5,191 bases of DNA from an uncultured Aliterella sp. (GCA_905479905.1 CAJQOK010000038.1:1-5191), one strand, 5' to 3'. Counted from the stretch's first letter, positions 1 through 5,191 are shown. Notes: generated by a model not told the origin, from the sequence alone. Numbers and translations are program-made.

Positions 1-56
1 GCGTTGCAGTGGCTTTAACAAGTGTCAGTATTATCACAATCATGTCCGCTTTTTAG
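1..56 (+). CDS. C-terminal end of an unidentified gene, probably a membrane protein (partial)
   Basis: The frame starting at base 3 is open from the window edge to a TAG at 54-56 and encodes VAVALTSVSIITIMSAF, a strongly hydrophobic stretch that looks like a final transmembrane helix. A strong rightward terminator starts 38 bases after the stop, which supports a rightward gene ending here. The family cannot be named from 17 residues. The frame starting at base 1 would end earlier (ALQWL, TAA at 16-18) and cannot be excluded. The frame starting at base 2 runs through the terminator to 140 and is unlikely to be the real one. Confidence 0.4.
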   Translation, partial: VAVALTSVSIITIMSAF

Positions 57-93
57 GACTAAATCAATCTAATAGTTTTAATATTGCTTTACA

Positions 94-127
94 ATACCTT
101 CTCATTTATGAGAAGGTATATTTTTTT
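94..127 (+). terminator. Rho-independent terminator of the upstream rightward gene
   Basis: A perfect 11-bp inverted repeat (ATACCTTCTCA at 94-104, TGAGAAGGTAT at 109-119) has a 4-base TTTA loop and is followed by an A and seven Ts (121-127). This is the intrinsic terminator layout for rightward transcription. Read leftward, the same hairpin is followed by only a short TT (TTGTAAAG), so it would be a poorer terminator for the leftward PHP gene that stops at 146. It may still act as a partial bidirectional barrier between the two convergent genes. Confidence 0.85.
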
Positions 128-145
128 GGAGAAATCTAATCATAA

Positions 146-838
146 TTAAAGACGCTGAAGTAAGTTACGTCCGTGAGTATCTGTTCCGCAGGTACTCAAC
201 AAATTATAAATAGCAGCAAGGTTTTGTACTTGTTGGGTTTCGGTGGGGCTAGGTTTCCAAGGATTGGGATTATTGTAGGCGTAGTAAGTTTCTACCCCAT
301 CAATACCTAATTGGGCCACAGCCGGGATCAAATCGAAGTGAGACTTTTTGTAACGTGCTGGGTGAGCGAGAACTGCAAGCCCTCCCGCTTGGTGAATAGA
401 ATTAATAACATTCTCCGCTTGATACCCTTCTCCTTTGACAGCGCCTCTTTGCAAATAAGGTTGCAAGCTAGGGTGTGATGGTTCAAATCCATAGCCCAGA
501 ATATGTACTTCAACATTCAAAATTCGGGCATTAATTTCTATCCCACTCCAAAGTTGTGGCGCGGGTTTATCGGTTTGGGGATGACTCCATTTCCAATCTT
601 CTAAATAACGTTGCGCTGTTTTATAGCCTAAAATAGTATGGTGATCGGTAATGGCTAAAGCTTGTAAACCAATAGCAATAGCTCGATCTATTAATTCTTC
701 TGGCTGAAATTTGCCATCAGAATATACCGTGTGCATATGAAAGTTAAACCTGTAAGGACAACTTTCAGCATCGACAGTTGTAAAAACTCGCTGCAAACAT
801 TGAATTGAAGTAGAAGTTCGGGCAAAATTCACCGCCAT
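146..838 (-). CDS. PHP-domain phosphoesterase (RNase AM/YciV-like)
   Basis: This 230-residue soluble protein belongs to the polymerase-and-histidinol-phosphatase (PHP) superfamily of metal-dependent phosphoesterases. Visible metal-site motifs are HMHTVYSDG (H34, H36, D41), ITDHH (D65, H66, H67), GIEIN (E101), H112, LAHPARY (H159) and GTDTHG (D220, H222), so the full ligand set appears to be present. The motif order is that of the YciV/TrpH group, whose E. coli member (RNase AM) removes 5' nucleotides from RNA ends and hydrolyses 3',5'-nucleoside bisphosphates. Whether this shorter protein does the same is inference. The ATG at 838-836 is preceded on the same strand by AGAGG (bases 848-844) five bases upstream, which supports the start. 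The gene is divergent from ackA and convergent with the gene at the left edge. No signal peptide or membrane segment is visible. Confidence 0.88.
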   Translation of the reverse strand: MAVNFARTSTSIQCLQRVFTTVDAESCPYRFNFHMHTVYSDGKFQPEELIDRAIAIGLQALAITDHHTILGYKTAQRYLEDWKWSHPQTDKPAPQLWSGIEINARILNVEVHILGYGFEPSHPSLQPYLQRGAVKGEGYQAENVINSIHQAGGLAVLAHPARYKKSHFDLIPAVAQLGIDGVETYYAYNNPNPWKPSPTETQQVQNLAAIYNLLSTCGTDTHGRNLLQRL

Positions 839-1144
839 AACCGCCTCTGAAGGAATAAATACCTTCCTCTACTAGCTCTAACACTCTGCTTTTGAGCAAA
901 GATTGGCGGGGTAATTAGCCGCCGCTTAACAAGTGCATTGCAAACCTTTGTGGCAAAGGCTAAATACAAATAACTAAGTTATCTGAAAACGCGAAGTCAA
1001 GTATTAGGGTAAAGGTTTATATATTTTAATAACTATATCTATTCTAAGAGGTTTCGTAAGCAACTTCTGAGGATAGATGCAAAAAATTGTCAGCCCCAAT
1101 ACTCTGCTCTCGTTATAGGGAGGAGTTTTAAGCTAAATAAAAAT
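839..1144. other. Divergent intergenic region between the PHP gene and ackA
   Basis: This 306-bp region must hold promoters for both flanking genes, but no strong consensus pair is visible. The most promoter-like part is the AT-rich core at about 1016-1040, with TATATT (1020-1025) matching five of six bases of a rightward -10 box. No good -35 box sits upstream of it. Three small inverted repeats are present: GAAGG/CCTTC (849-853 and 862-866), GGCGG/CCGCC (905-909 and 919-923) and CCTTTG/CAAAGG with a 3-base loop (945-950 and 954-959). None is followed by a T-run, so none looks like a terminator. I see no tRNA, no recognised riboswitch and no NtcA-type GTA-N8-TAC site. Confidence 0.45.
1118..1125 (+). 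promoter_or_regulatory. Shine-Dalgarno-like GGGAGGAG, unusually far from the ackA start
   Basis: GGGAGGAG is a good match to the anti-Shine-Dalgarno sequence, but its last base is 19 bases before the ackA ATG, against the usual 5-9. No ATG, GTG or TTG lies between them, so it does not point to a different start. It is either not used, or is brought closer by RNA folding. The canonical acetate kinase N-terminus makes the ATG at 1145 secure regardless. Confidence 0.4.
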
Positions 1145-2347
1145 ATGAAAATATTAGTATTAAACGCAGGTTCTAGCAGTCAAAAAAGTTGTTTGTACCA
1201 AATAGGTGATAATTTACCAGATTTGCCTTTAAAACCGTTATGGTCAGCAAAAATTGATTGGACTTACTCCCAAGGGATAGCAGAGCTTAAAGTTAAAACC
1301 GATAGCGGAGAATTACAAACAGAATTGTCAAGTAGCGATCGCATGGCGGTAATGTCTTGTCTGCTCGATAGTTTATACGAAGGCGAGACGCAAGTAATTG
1401 ATAATTTATCAGAAATTAATATTGTCGGTCATCGGGTAGTACATGGCGGCGAAGATTACCGAGCAGCTACGATAATTACACAAAAAGTAATTGACGCGAT
1501 TTCTCGTCTTGCAAGTTTTGCACCCGTTCACAATCCGGTTAATTTAGAAGGAATTACCGCTATTGAACAAATATTACCTGATGTGCCGCAAGTAGCAGTA
1601 TTTGATACAGCTTTTCATAGCCAATTACCAGCAATGGCGGCGGTTTATCCGATTCCTTACGCACTTTTTGAGCAAGGTATTCGCCGCTATGGGTTTCACG
1701 GGATTAATCATGAATATTGCGCCCATCGTACTGCTCAATTGTTGAATAAAGATGTAGAGTCTTTGCGATTAATTACTTGTCATTTGGGTAATGGTTGCTC
1801 AATAGCTGCGATTCGCGGCGGAATAAGCATTGATACAACAATGGGGTTTACGCCTTTAGATGGGTTGATGATGGGTAGCCGTTCTGGTAGCGTCGATCCG
1901 GGGATTTTAATTCATCTACTGCGACAAGGTTATGACGCGGATAAGTTAGACGAAATGCTAAATATTGCTTCGGGATTAAAGGGTATTTCTGGCTTGTCTA
2001 ACGATATGCGCCAGATTATTAAAGCTAAAAAAGATAATTATCGCGCGGGGTTAGCTTTTGATATGTATGTGAAGTCGCTTTGTCAGCATATAGGCGCTAT
2101 GTTAGTTACTTTAGGCGGCGTGGATGCGATCGCATTTACAGGCGGTGTGGGCGAACATCAGCCGCCGATAAGAGCCGCCGCTTGCGAAGCACTGGCATTT
2201 CTGGGCATAAAAATTGACTCTGATAAAAATGCCAATTCGCCAATTGATACAGATATTGCTACCAATGATTCTAGTGCAAGAGTTTTAGTTATTGAAGCTC
2301 AAGAAGATTGGGCGATCGCAAGTCAATGTTGGCAAATAGCTAAATAA
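1145..2347 (+). CDS. ackA: Acetate kinase
   Basis: Acetate kinase catalyses the reversible reaction acetate + ATP = acetyl phosphate + ADP in the cytoplasm, as part of overflow metabolism and fermentation. At 400 residues it has the full usual family length. It begins with the acetokinase signature ILVLNAGSSSQK (N7), followed by HRVVHGG (R97), APVHNP (H129), VFDTAFHSQLP (D154), RYGFHG (H185), HLGNGCSIAAI, MGSRSGSVDPG (R246), FTGGVGEH and a C-terminal acidic EAQED segment. These match the ASKHA-fold nucleotide- and acetate-binding residues of characterised enzymes. The start is secure because the N-terminal strand begins directly at the ATG. The usual partner, phosphotransacetylase, is not in the window, nor is phosphoketolase, another common source of acetyl phosphate in cyanobacteria. 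The gene may be the first of a three-gene transcription unit. It contains three HIP1 octamers. Confidence 0.97.
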   Translation: MKILVLNAGSSSQKSCLYQIGDNLPDLPLKPLWSAKIDWTYSQGIAELKVKTDSGELQTELSSSDRMAVMSCLLDSLYEGETQVIDNLSEINIVGHRVVHGGEDYRAATIITQKVIDAISRLASFAPVHNPVNLEGITAIEQILPDVPQVAVFDTAFHSQLPAMAAVYPIPYALFEQGIRRYGFHGINHEYCAHRTAQLLNKDVESLRLITCHLGNGCSIAAIRGGISIDTTMGFTPLDGLMMGSRSGSVDPGILIHLLRQGYDADKLDEMLNIASGLKGISGLSNDMRQIIKAKKDNYRAGLAFDMYVKSLCQHIGAMLVTLGGVDAIAFTGGVGEHQPPIRAAACEALAFLGIKIDSDKNANSPIDTDIATNDSSARVLVIEAQEDWAIASQCWQIAK

Positions 2348-2372
2348 TGCTTCACTAAATCTCAAAAGTTGC

Positions 2373-2378
2373 AGGGGG
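2373..2378 (+). promoter_or_regulatory. Ribosome binding site of the Uma2-family gene
   Basis: AGGGGG ends six bases before the ATG at 2385, a normal spacing for a Shine-Dalgarno element. It supports this start over later in-frame methionines. Confidence 0.5.
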
Positions 2379-2384
2379 CGATTT

Positions 2385-3023
2385 ATGAGCGAACTACAGA
2401 CAATATTACCAACAAATACTTGGGTTGATTTCACTTGGAATGATTTTATTCAATTACAAAAAAACCCAGAGTATGAAAAGGCTAAATGCTACTACCATAA
2501 TGGGCAGTTAAGGATTGAAATGCCACCAGTTGGATCTGACCATTCCCGCGATAACGGCATAGTTGTAATTTTGGTCAACCAATTTGCGATCGCCAAAAGC
2601 ATACCATTGAATTTACTGATTAATTGTAGCTATCAAAAACCAGGGGAAAAAGAAATCCAGCCAGATGTATCTTATTATTTAGGAGAACGAGCTAATTTAG
2701 CTCCTACAGGAAGTTCGGTAGCAAATCTCAATAATATTGCCATCCCCAATTTAGCGATTGAAATTGTCAATAGTTTCTTGGCTGACGATTTAGGACAAAA
2801 ACGCCTAATTTATGAAGATTTAGCCATTCCTGAATATTGGGTAGTAAATGTAAAAAAGGCGCGAATTACTGCCTTTAAGATTGTTCCTAATGGTGGTAGT
2901 CAGAGAATTAGTGAGTCTGTAGTATTGCCAGGACTTGACTTCGCATTGCTCGAAGAAGGTTTACAGCGCTCTCGTCAAACTAACCATACTTCTGTTGCTG
3001 CTTGGTTTTTAACCTGTATTTGA
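2385..3023 (+). CDS. Uma2-family protein (DUF820, PD-(D/E)xK nuclease-like)
   Basis: This 212-residue protein belongs to the Uma2/DUF820 family, found in many copies in most cyanobacteria and predicted to have a restriction-endonuclease-like fold. The N-terminus has the typical sequence WNDFIQLQ. The core shows IQPDVSYY (D94), LAIEIVNS (E126), GQKRLIYEDLAIPEYWVVN (K139, with the family's IPEYW motif) and LPGLDFALLEE near the end. D94, E126 and K139 fit a PD-(D/E)xK catalytic triad, so the site may be intact. The usual family segment after the glutamate (ExLSPST-like) is changed to EIVNSFLADD, so it is not certain that it is active. The biological role of the family is not established. It starts 37 bp after ackA with no terminator between them, so co-transcription is possible, but a functional link to acetate metabolism is not implied. 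Confidence 0.88.
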   Translation: MSELQTILPTNTWVDFTWNDFIQLQKNPEYEKAKCYYHNGQLRIEMPPVGSDHSRDNGIVVILVNQFAIAKSIPLNLLINCSYQKPGEKEIQPDVSYYLGERANLAPTGSSVANLNNIAIPNLAIEIVNSFLADDLGQKRLIYEDLAIPEYWVVNVKKARITAFKIVPNGGSQRISESVVLPGLDFALLEEGLQRSRQTNHTSVAAWFLTCI

Positions 3024-3066
3024 GCAAAATTGCTAGGCTATTTATTAACGTTGCCAAAATAAACTC

Positions 3067-4461
3067 ATGCTCTGTTCTCAAGAGTTGTTAAAGCTAGAGT
3101 TGTTTCAAGTATTGTCCCCAGAGCGGCTAAATTGGGTGTGCGATCGCGCTGAAGCTATGGATTTGAAAGCGGGAGAAGTATTAGTCCGCGAAGGTGATGT
3201 AGCGCTGGGCTTTTTGATTTTGACCGAGGGACGAATTGGGGTAACTCGCCAGAGTGACGGCGTTGATATGCCCATCGGACAGCACCAAGCACCAGCATTT
3301 TTCGGTGAAGTGCAGATTCTTACAGGCGAAATAGTCCCGGTTACGCTGCGAAGTTTTACTGATTGTCGGTTGCATCGACTCAAAGAGGATGATTTTTTAA
3401 GCTTATTGCATGAGTGTAGAGCTTTTGAAAGGATGATTTTTCAAGCTGTAACAGCGCGATCGCGCGGCTTAGAGTCTTTTATCCGCAGCCGAGAAAAAAT
3501 GGCAGCATTGGGAACTTTGGCGGCGGGACTTGCTCACGAATTAAATAACCCCGCCGCCGCCCTTGTCCGCGCCCTTAAAGACGTAACTCCGGCTTTGATT
3601 GAGTTGCAACGCATGAATTTGGTAACAGGACAAGCAGGGCTTAGTGAAGCAGAAATTGAGCAATGGACTGAGGAGCGCGATCGCGGTTATGAGGCAATTG
3701 TTAATAAGCTTGTCGATCCTGTAACAATGGGCGATCGTGAAGATGAGCTTTTAACTTGGCTTGAAGACTACGGAATTGAAGATGCTTGGAATTTGGCAAC
3801 ACCTTTAGCCGAAGCGGGGGTTGAGATTAAAACTTTAGAACAATTAATTTCTCCTTGGCGCAACGACTCTGGCGAACTGCGAGAAATGGGGGTGCGTTGG
3901 TTGGGGTTATCGTTTGAAGTCATGTCAACAATTAAAGGCGGTTTACGCAGTGCAGAACGAATTTCTGAACTGGTGCAGTCGATGAAATCTTACTCTTATC
4001 TCGACCAAGGAGCGCAACAACTTATAGATGTACATCAAGGAATTGAAGATACAATTCGGCTGTTTTCCGGCAAGTTAAAACAAGGTATTACAGTAAAAAG
4101 GTCGTATGACGACACAATTCCCCAAATTTTGGTGTATGGGAGTGAACTAAATCAAGTGTGGACAAATCTAATTGATAATGCCATTGATGCTATGGATAAC
4201 AAAGGCATTCTCGAACTAACAACCAAAAATAAAGGCGATCGCCTAGTTGTGACTATTACCGATTCAGGAGCGGGAATTTCGGCGGAGATGCGATCGCGGA
4301 TTTTTGAGCCATTTTTTACCACAAAACCCGTAGGTAAAGGTACAGGACTAGGTTTAGATATGGTACGGCGCATTGTCGAAAATCGACATCATGGTTCAAT
4401 TTCTCTAGACTCTAACCCTGGTAGAACTAGCTTTAGCGTGTGTCTGCCTTTTCTTTCATAA
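3067..4461 (+). CDS. Sensor histidine kinase with N-terminal cyclic-nucleotide-binding-like domain
   Basis: This 464-residue cytoplasmic kinase shows three parts. Residues about 10-125 form a cNMP-binding-like beta-roll (LKAGEVLVREGD, FLILTEGRIGV, FFGEVQIL). Residues about 140-310 form a dimerisation and phospho-acceptor region with H-box LAAGLAHELNNPAAA (H157). Residues about 320-464 form an HATPase domain with N-box NQVWTNLIDNAIDAM (N367, N371), G1 DSGAG (D399), F-box FEPFFTTK and G2 GKGTGLGL. It should autophosphorylate H157 and pass phosphate to an unlinked response regulator, as no receiver domain or regulator is visible. The H-box is separated from the second DHp helix (SAERISELVQSMKSY, about 295-309) by about 100 more residues than usual. 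No transmembrane segments are seen. No clear ribosome binding site precedes the ATG, but an in-frame TAA at 3046-3048 limits upstream extension. It follows the Uma2 gene by 43 bp. Confidence 0.92.
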   Translation: MLCSQELLKLELFQVLSPERLNWVCDRAEAMDLKAGEVLVREGDVALGFLILTEGRIGVTRQSDGVDMPIGQHQAPAFFGEVQILTGEIVPVTLRSFTDCRLHRLKEDDFLSLLHECRAFERMIFQAVTARSRGLESFIRSREKMAALGTLAAGLAHELNNPAAALVRALKDVTPALIELQRMNLVTGQAGLSEAEIEQWTEERDRGYEAIVNKLVDPVTMGDREDELLTWLEDYGIEDAWNLATPLAEAGVEIKTLEQLISPWRNDSGELREMGVRWLGLSFEVMSTIKGGLRSAERISELVQSMKSYSYLDQGAQQLIDVHQGIEDTIRLFSGKLKQGITVKRSYDDTIPQILVYGSELNQVWTNLIDNAIDAMDNKGILELTTKNKGDRLVVTITDSGAGISAEMRSRIFEPFFTTKPVGKGTGLGLDMVRRIVENRHHGSISLDSNPGRTSFSVCLPFLS

Positions 4462-4468
4462 ATTTAGC

Positions 4469-4498
4469 TTGACACTTTCACTCAAAATTTATTAATAT
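4469..4498 (+). promoter_or_regulatory. Probable promoter of the merR gene
   Basis: A perfect -35 box TTGACA (4469-4474) begins eight bases after the kinase stop codon. An 18-bp spacer leads to TAATAT (4493-4498), which matches four of six -10 bases. ATTAAT at 4491-4496 with a 16-bp spacer is an alternative. Transcription would start at about 4504-4506, inside the palindrome at 4503-4518. That position would suit autorepression by the MerR protein. Confidence 0.5.
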
Positions 4499-4502
4499 CA
4501 AG

Positions 4503-4518
4503 TTAACGTTAACGTCAA
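4503..4518. promoter_or_regulatory. Putative MerR operator 1 (upstream of merR)
   Basis: TTAACGTTAACGTCAA is a near-perfect palindrome in which seven of eight base pairs are symmetric. It lies 15 bp before the GTG start of the merR gene. A 17-base window (4502-4518) matches the reverse complement of 4940-4956 at 15 positions. As I recall, palindromes of this TTGACGTTAACGTCAA type have been described for LiuR-like MerR regulators in proteobacteria. Recognition by the neighbouring protein is inference. Confidence 0.65.
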
Positions 4519-4533
4519 TGTTGATTAAGTAAA

Positions 4534-4920
4534 GTGACCGACAAAATGCGGATTGGAGAACTAGCACAAATTGCTGGGGTAACTCCTCGAACAATTCGCT
4601 ACTACGAAAACTTAGGGCTATTAAGTCCTAATGAGCGGGAAGGTAAGGGCTTTAGGTATTACAGCCAAACTGAAGTTGCCAAACTGCAAAAAATTGATTG
4701 TTTAAAGTCGCTGGGATTGACACTATCAGAAATTACTACCGTTATTGACTTGTATTTTCAAGATTCTACAGGTATAAGAGGTAAACAAAAGATACTAGAA
4801 ATTTTGCAATTTCATCTCCAAGAAACTGATGAAAAGCTTGCCGCCCTGAGAGATTTTCGTTCAGATTTAGAGTTAAATATTTTGAAAATTCAACAGCAAA
4901 TCAAAGAACTTAATAGCTAG
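4534..4920 (+). CDS. MerR-family transcriptional regulator (AdhR/NmlR- or LiuR-like)
   Basis: This 128-residue DNA-binding protein has the MerR layout. The winged helix-turn-helix is at residues 6-45 ([25 protein letters not shown], wing EGKGFRYY), followed by a second helical pair around [18 protein letters not shown] (50-67) and a long C-terminal dimerising helix (about 84-126). MerR proteins usually activate promoters with over-long spacers by untwisting the DNA. The only cysteine is C56 (codon 4699-4701). There is no C-terminal metal-binding cysteine cluster and no SoxR iron-sulfur motif, so metal or redox-cluster sensing is unlikely. The GTG at 4534 is used here as the start, giving an MTDK extension. 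The ATG at 4546 is equally possible and would make the cysteine residue 52. Neither has a clear Shine-Dalgarno element. Paired palindromes flank the gene, and the dehydrogenase 58 bp downstream is the obvious target. Confidence 0.9.
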   Translation: MTDKMRIGELAQIAGVTPRTIRYYENLGLLSPNEREGKGFRYYSQTEVAKLQKIDCLKSLGLTLSEITTVIDLYFQDSTGIRGKQKILEILQFHLQETDEKLAALRDFRSDLELNILKIQQQIKELNS

Positions 4921-4933
4921 TAATTTTTTTAAG

Positions 4934-4964
4934 TTTAAATTGACGTTAGCGTTAAGGTTAATAA
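4934..4964 (+). promoter_or_regulatory. Putative MerR-controlled promoter of the dehydrogenase gene
   Basis: A weak -35 candidate TTTAAA (4934-4939, four of six matches) and weak -10 candidates in GTTAATAA (GTTAAT 4957-4962 with a 17-bp spacer, or TAATAA 4959-4964 with a 19-bp spacer) bracket the palindrome at 4940-4955. An operator filling the spacer, with sub-optimal boxes, is the usual layout of MerR-activated promoters. The exact -10 cannot be fixed by eye. Confidence 0.4.
4940..4955. promoter_or_regulatory. Putative MerR operator 2 (upstream of the dehydrogenase)
   Basis: TTGACGTTAGCGTTAA is an imperfect palindrome with six of eight pairs symmetric. Its reverse complement, taken over 4940-4956, matches operator 1 at 15 of 17 bases, so the two sites are inverted relative to each other and flank the merR gene. 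It ends 23 bp before the dehydrogenase ATG. Confidence 0.65.
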
Positions 4965-4978
4965 AAGGTAAAGGATCA

Positions 4979-5191
4979 ATGAAGGCATTTGAGATTCAAA
5001 ACAACTTTGGGTTAGATGCTCTAAAACTAATAGAACGACCTCATCCCAGTCCAGGATACGGACAAGTGTTGATTAAGTTGCGGGTAGTTTCGTTAAATTA
5101 CCGAGATTTGATGGTAGTAAAGGGCTTATACGATCCCAATATACCGTTACCGCTAATTCCCTGTTCGGACGGCGTGGGGGAAGTTGTCGGG
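4979..5191 (+). CDS. NAD(P)-dependent medium-chain dehydrogenase, N-terminus (partial)
   Basis: The ATG at 4979 opens a frame that runs 71 codons to the right edge, too short here to have been scored as a long open frame. The product begins [20 protein letters not shown] and continues through [29 protein letters not shown] (about 23-51) and [14 protein letters not shown] (58-71). This is the GroES-like N-terminal domain of the MDR superfamily (quinone-oxidoreductase/zinc-type alcohol dehydrogenase-like). The NYRD at 40-43 stands where zinc alcohol dehydrogenases carry the catalytic-zinc cysteine, so this is probably a quinone-oxidoreductase-like member without catalytic zinc. Substrate is unknown. 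The start is supported by AAGGA (4971-4975) and AAAAGG (4963-4968) just upstream. The Rossmann NAD(P)-binding domain lies beyond the window. It sits 58 bp after the merR stop and is likely controlled by that regulator. Confidence 0.88.
   Translation, partial: MKAFEIQNNFGLDALKLIERPHPSPGYGQVLIKLRVVSLNYRDLMVVKGLYDPNIPLPLIPCSDGVGEVVG

Larger units (their letters stand above)
1335..4297. repeat. Nine HIP1 octamers (GCGATCGC)
   Basis: Exact copies start at 1335, 2126, 2312, 2586, 3140, 3456, 3677, 4235 and 4290. All lie inside the three coding regions of ackA, the Uma2 gene and the kinase. The site at 4235 sits in the extended form GGCGATCGCC. HIP1 is a short palindrome greatly over-represented in many cyanobacterial genomes, so this is an organism signature rather than a local element. 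Confidence 0.9.

Noticed and set aside
2..140. Open frame from the left edge to a TAA at 138-140
   Set aside because: It would have to translate through the strong terminator hairpin and its T-run, and the encoded residues (Phe/Tyr/Leu-rich from AT-rich DNA) look non-coding. The hydrophobic tail ending at 56 fits better.
328..516. Second leftward open frame within the PHP gene
   Set aside because: It overlaps intact PHP motifs in another frame and has no recognisable protein features.
905..923. GGCGG/CCGCC hairpin as a terminator
   Set aside because: The stem is only 5 bp with a 9-base loop, and neither strand has a T-run after it.
945..959. CCTTTG-TGG-CAAAGG hairpin as a regulatory RNA element for ackA
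   Set aside because: It is a short perfect stem with no terminator tail, no known riboswitch features and no sign of a paired alternative structure.
1087..1119. TTGTCA plus TTATAG/TATAGG as the ackA promoter
   Set aside because: The spacers to any plausible -10 are 20-21 bp and the -10 matches are poor. The downstream box would also overlap the GGGAGGAG motif.
3044..3055. TTAACGTT upstream of the kinase as a third MerR operator
   Set aside because: Only one half-site matches (TTAACGTT followed by GCC), the dyad is not completed, and an 8-base AT-rich match can arise by chance.
3105..3383. Opposite-strand open frames inside the kinase gene (also 3181-3375 and 4152-4373)
   Set aside because: They lie entirely within a well-supported kinase coding sequence and encode no recognisable domain, so they are shadows of the real frame.
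4907..4935. AACTTAA/TTAAGTT inverted repeat around the merR stop as a terminator
   Set aside because: The stem is AT-only apart from one C-G pair, the loop is 15 bases, and the T-run lies in the loop rather than after the stem.

Overview
This window looks like cyanobacterial chromosome. The main evidence is nine exact copies of the octamer GCGATCGC (HIP1 core) between 1335 and 4297, where about 0.1 would be expected by chance in 5.2 kb of balanced composition. An AT-leaning base composition, a Uma2-family nuclease-like protein and a large cyanobacterial-style sensor kinase fit this. I do not try to name a genus.

Layout. At the left edge is the last few codons of a rightward gene with a hydrophobic C-terminus (1-56), followed by a strong intrinsic terminator (94-127). 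A leftward PHP-domain phosphoesterase of the RNase AM/YciV type occupies 146-838. A 306-bp divergent intergenic region (839-1144) separates it from a rightward run of three genes with short gaps (37 and 43 bp) and no visible terminators between them: acetate kinase ackA (1145-2347), a Uma2-family protein (2385-3023), and a sensor histidine kinase with an N-terminal cyclic-nucleotide-binding-like domain (3067-4461). After a probable promoter at 4469-4498 comes a MerR-family regulator (4534-4920), then the start of a medium-chain dehydrogenase (4979 to the right edge, truncated).

How the genes may work together. The right end is the most informative part. A 16-bp near-palindrome (TTAACGTTAACGTCAA) lies just before the merR gene, and an inverted, near-identical copy (15 of 17 bases match) lies just before the dehydrogenase. 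The second copy fills the spacer of a possible long-spacer promoter, the classical MerR arrangement. This suggests a small local regulon in which the MerR protein controls itself and the dehydrogenase. The regulator has one cysteine, which appears to align with the reactive cysteine of the aldehyde/thiol-responsive AdhR/NmlR MerR proteins, so an electrophile- or aldehyde-responsive detoxification unit is a testable hypothesis. The ackA-uma2-kinase run may be one transcription unit, but nothing in the sequence shows that the three products share a function.

I found no RNA genes, CRISPR arrays, insertion sequences or recognised riboswitches. Most of the window is ordinary chromosomal content. 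I do not see a clearly new biological system.
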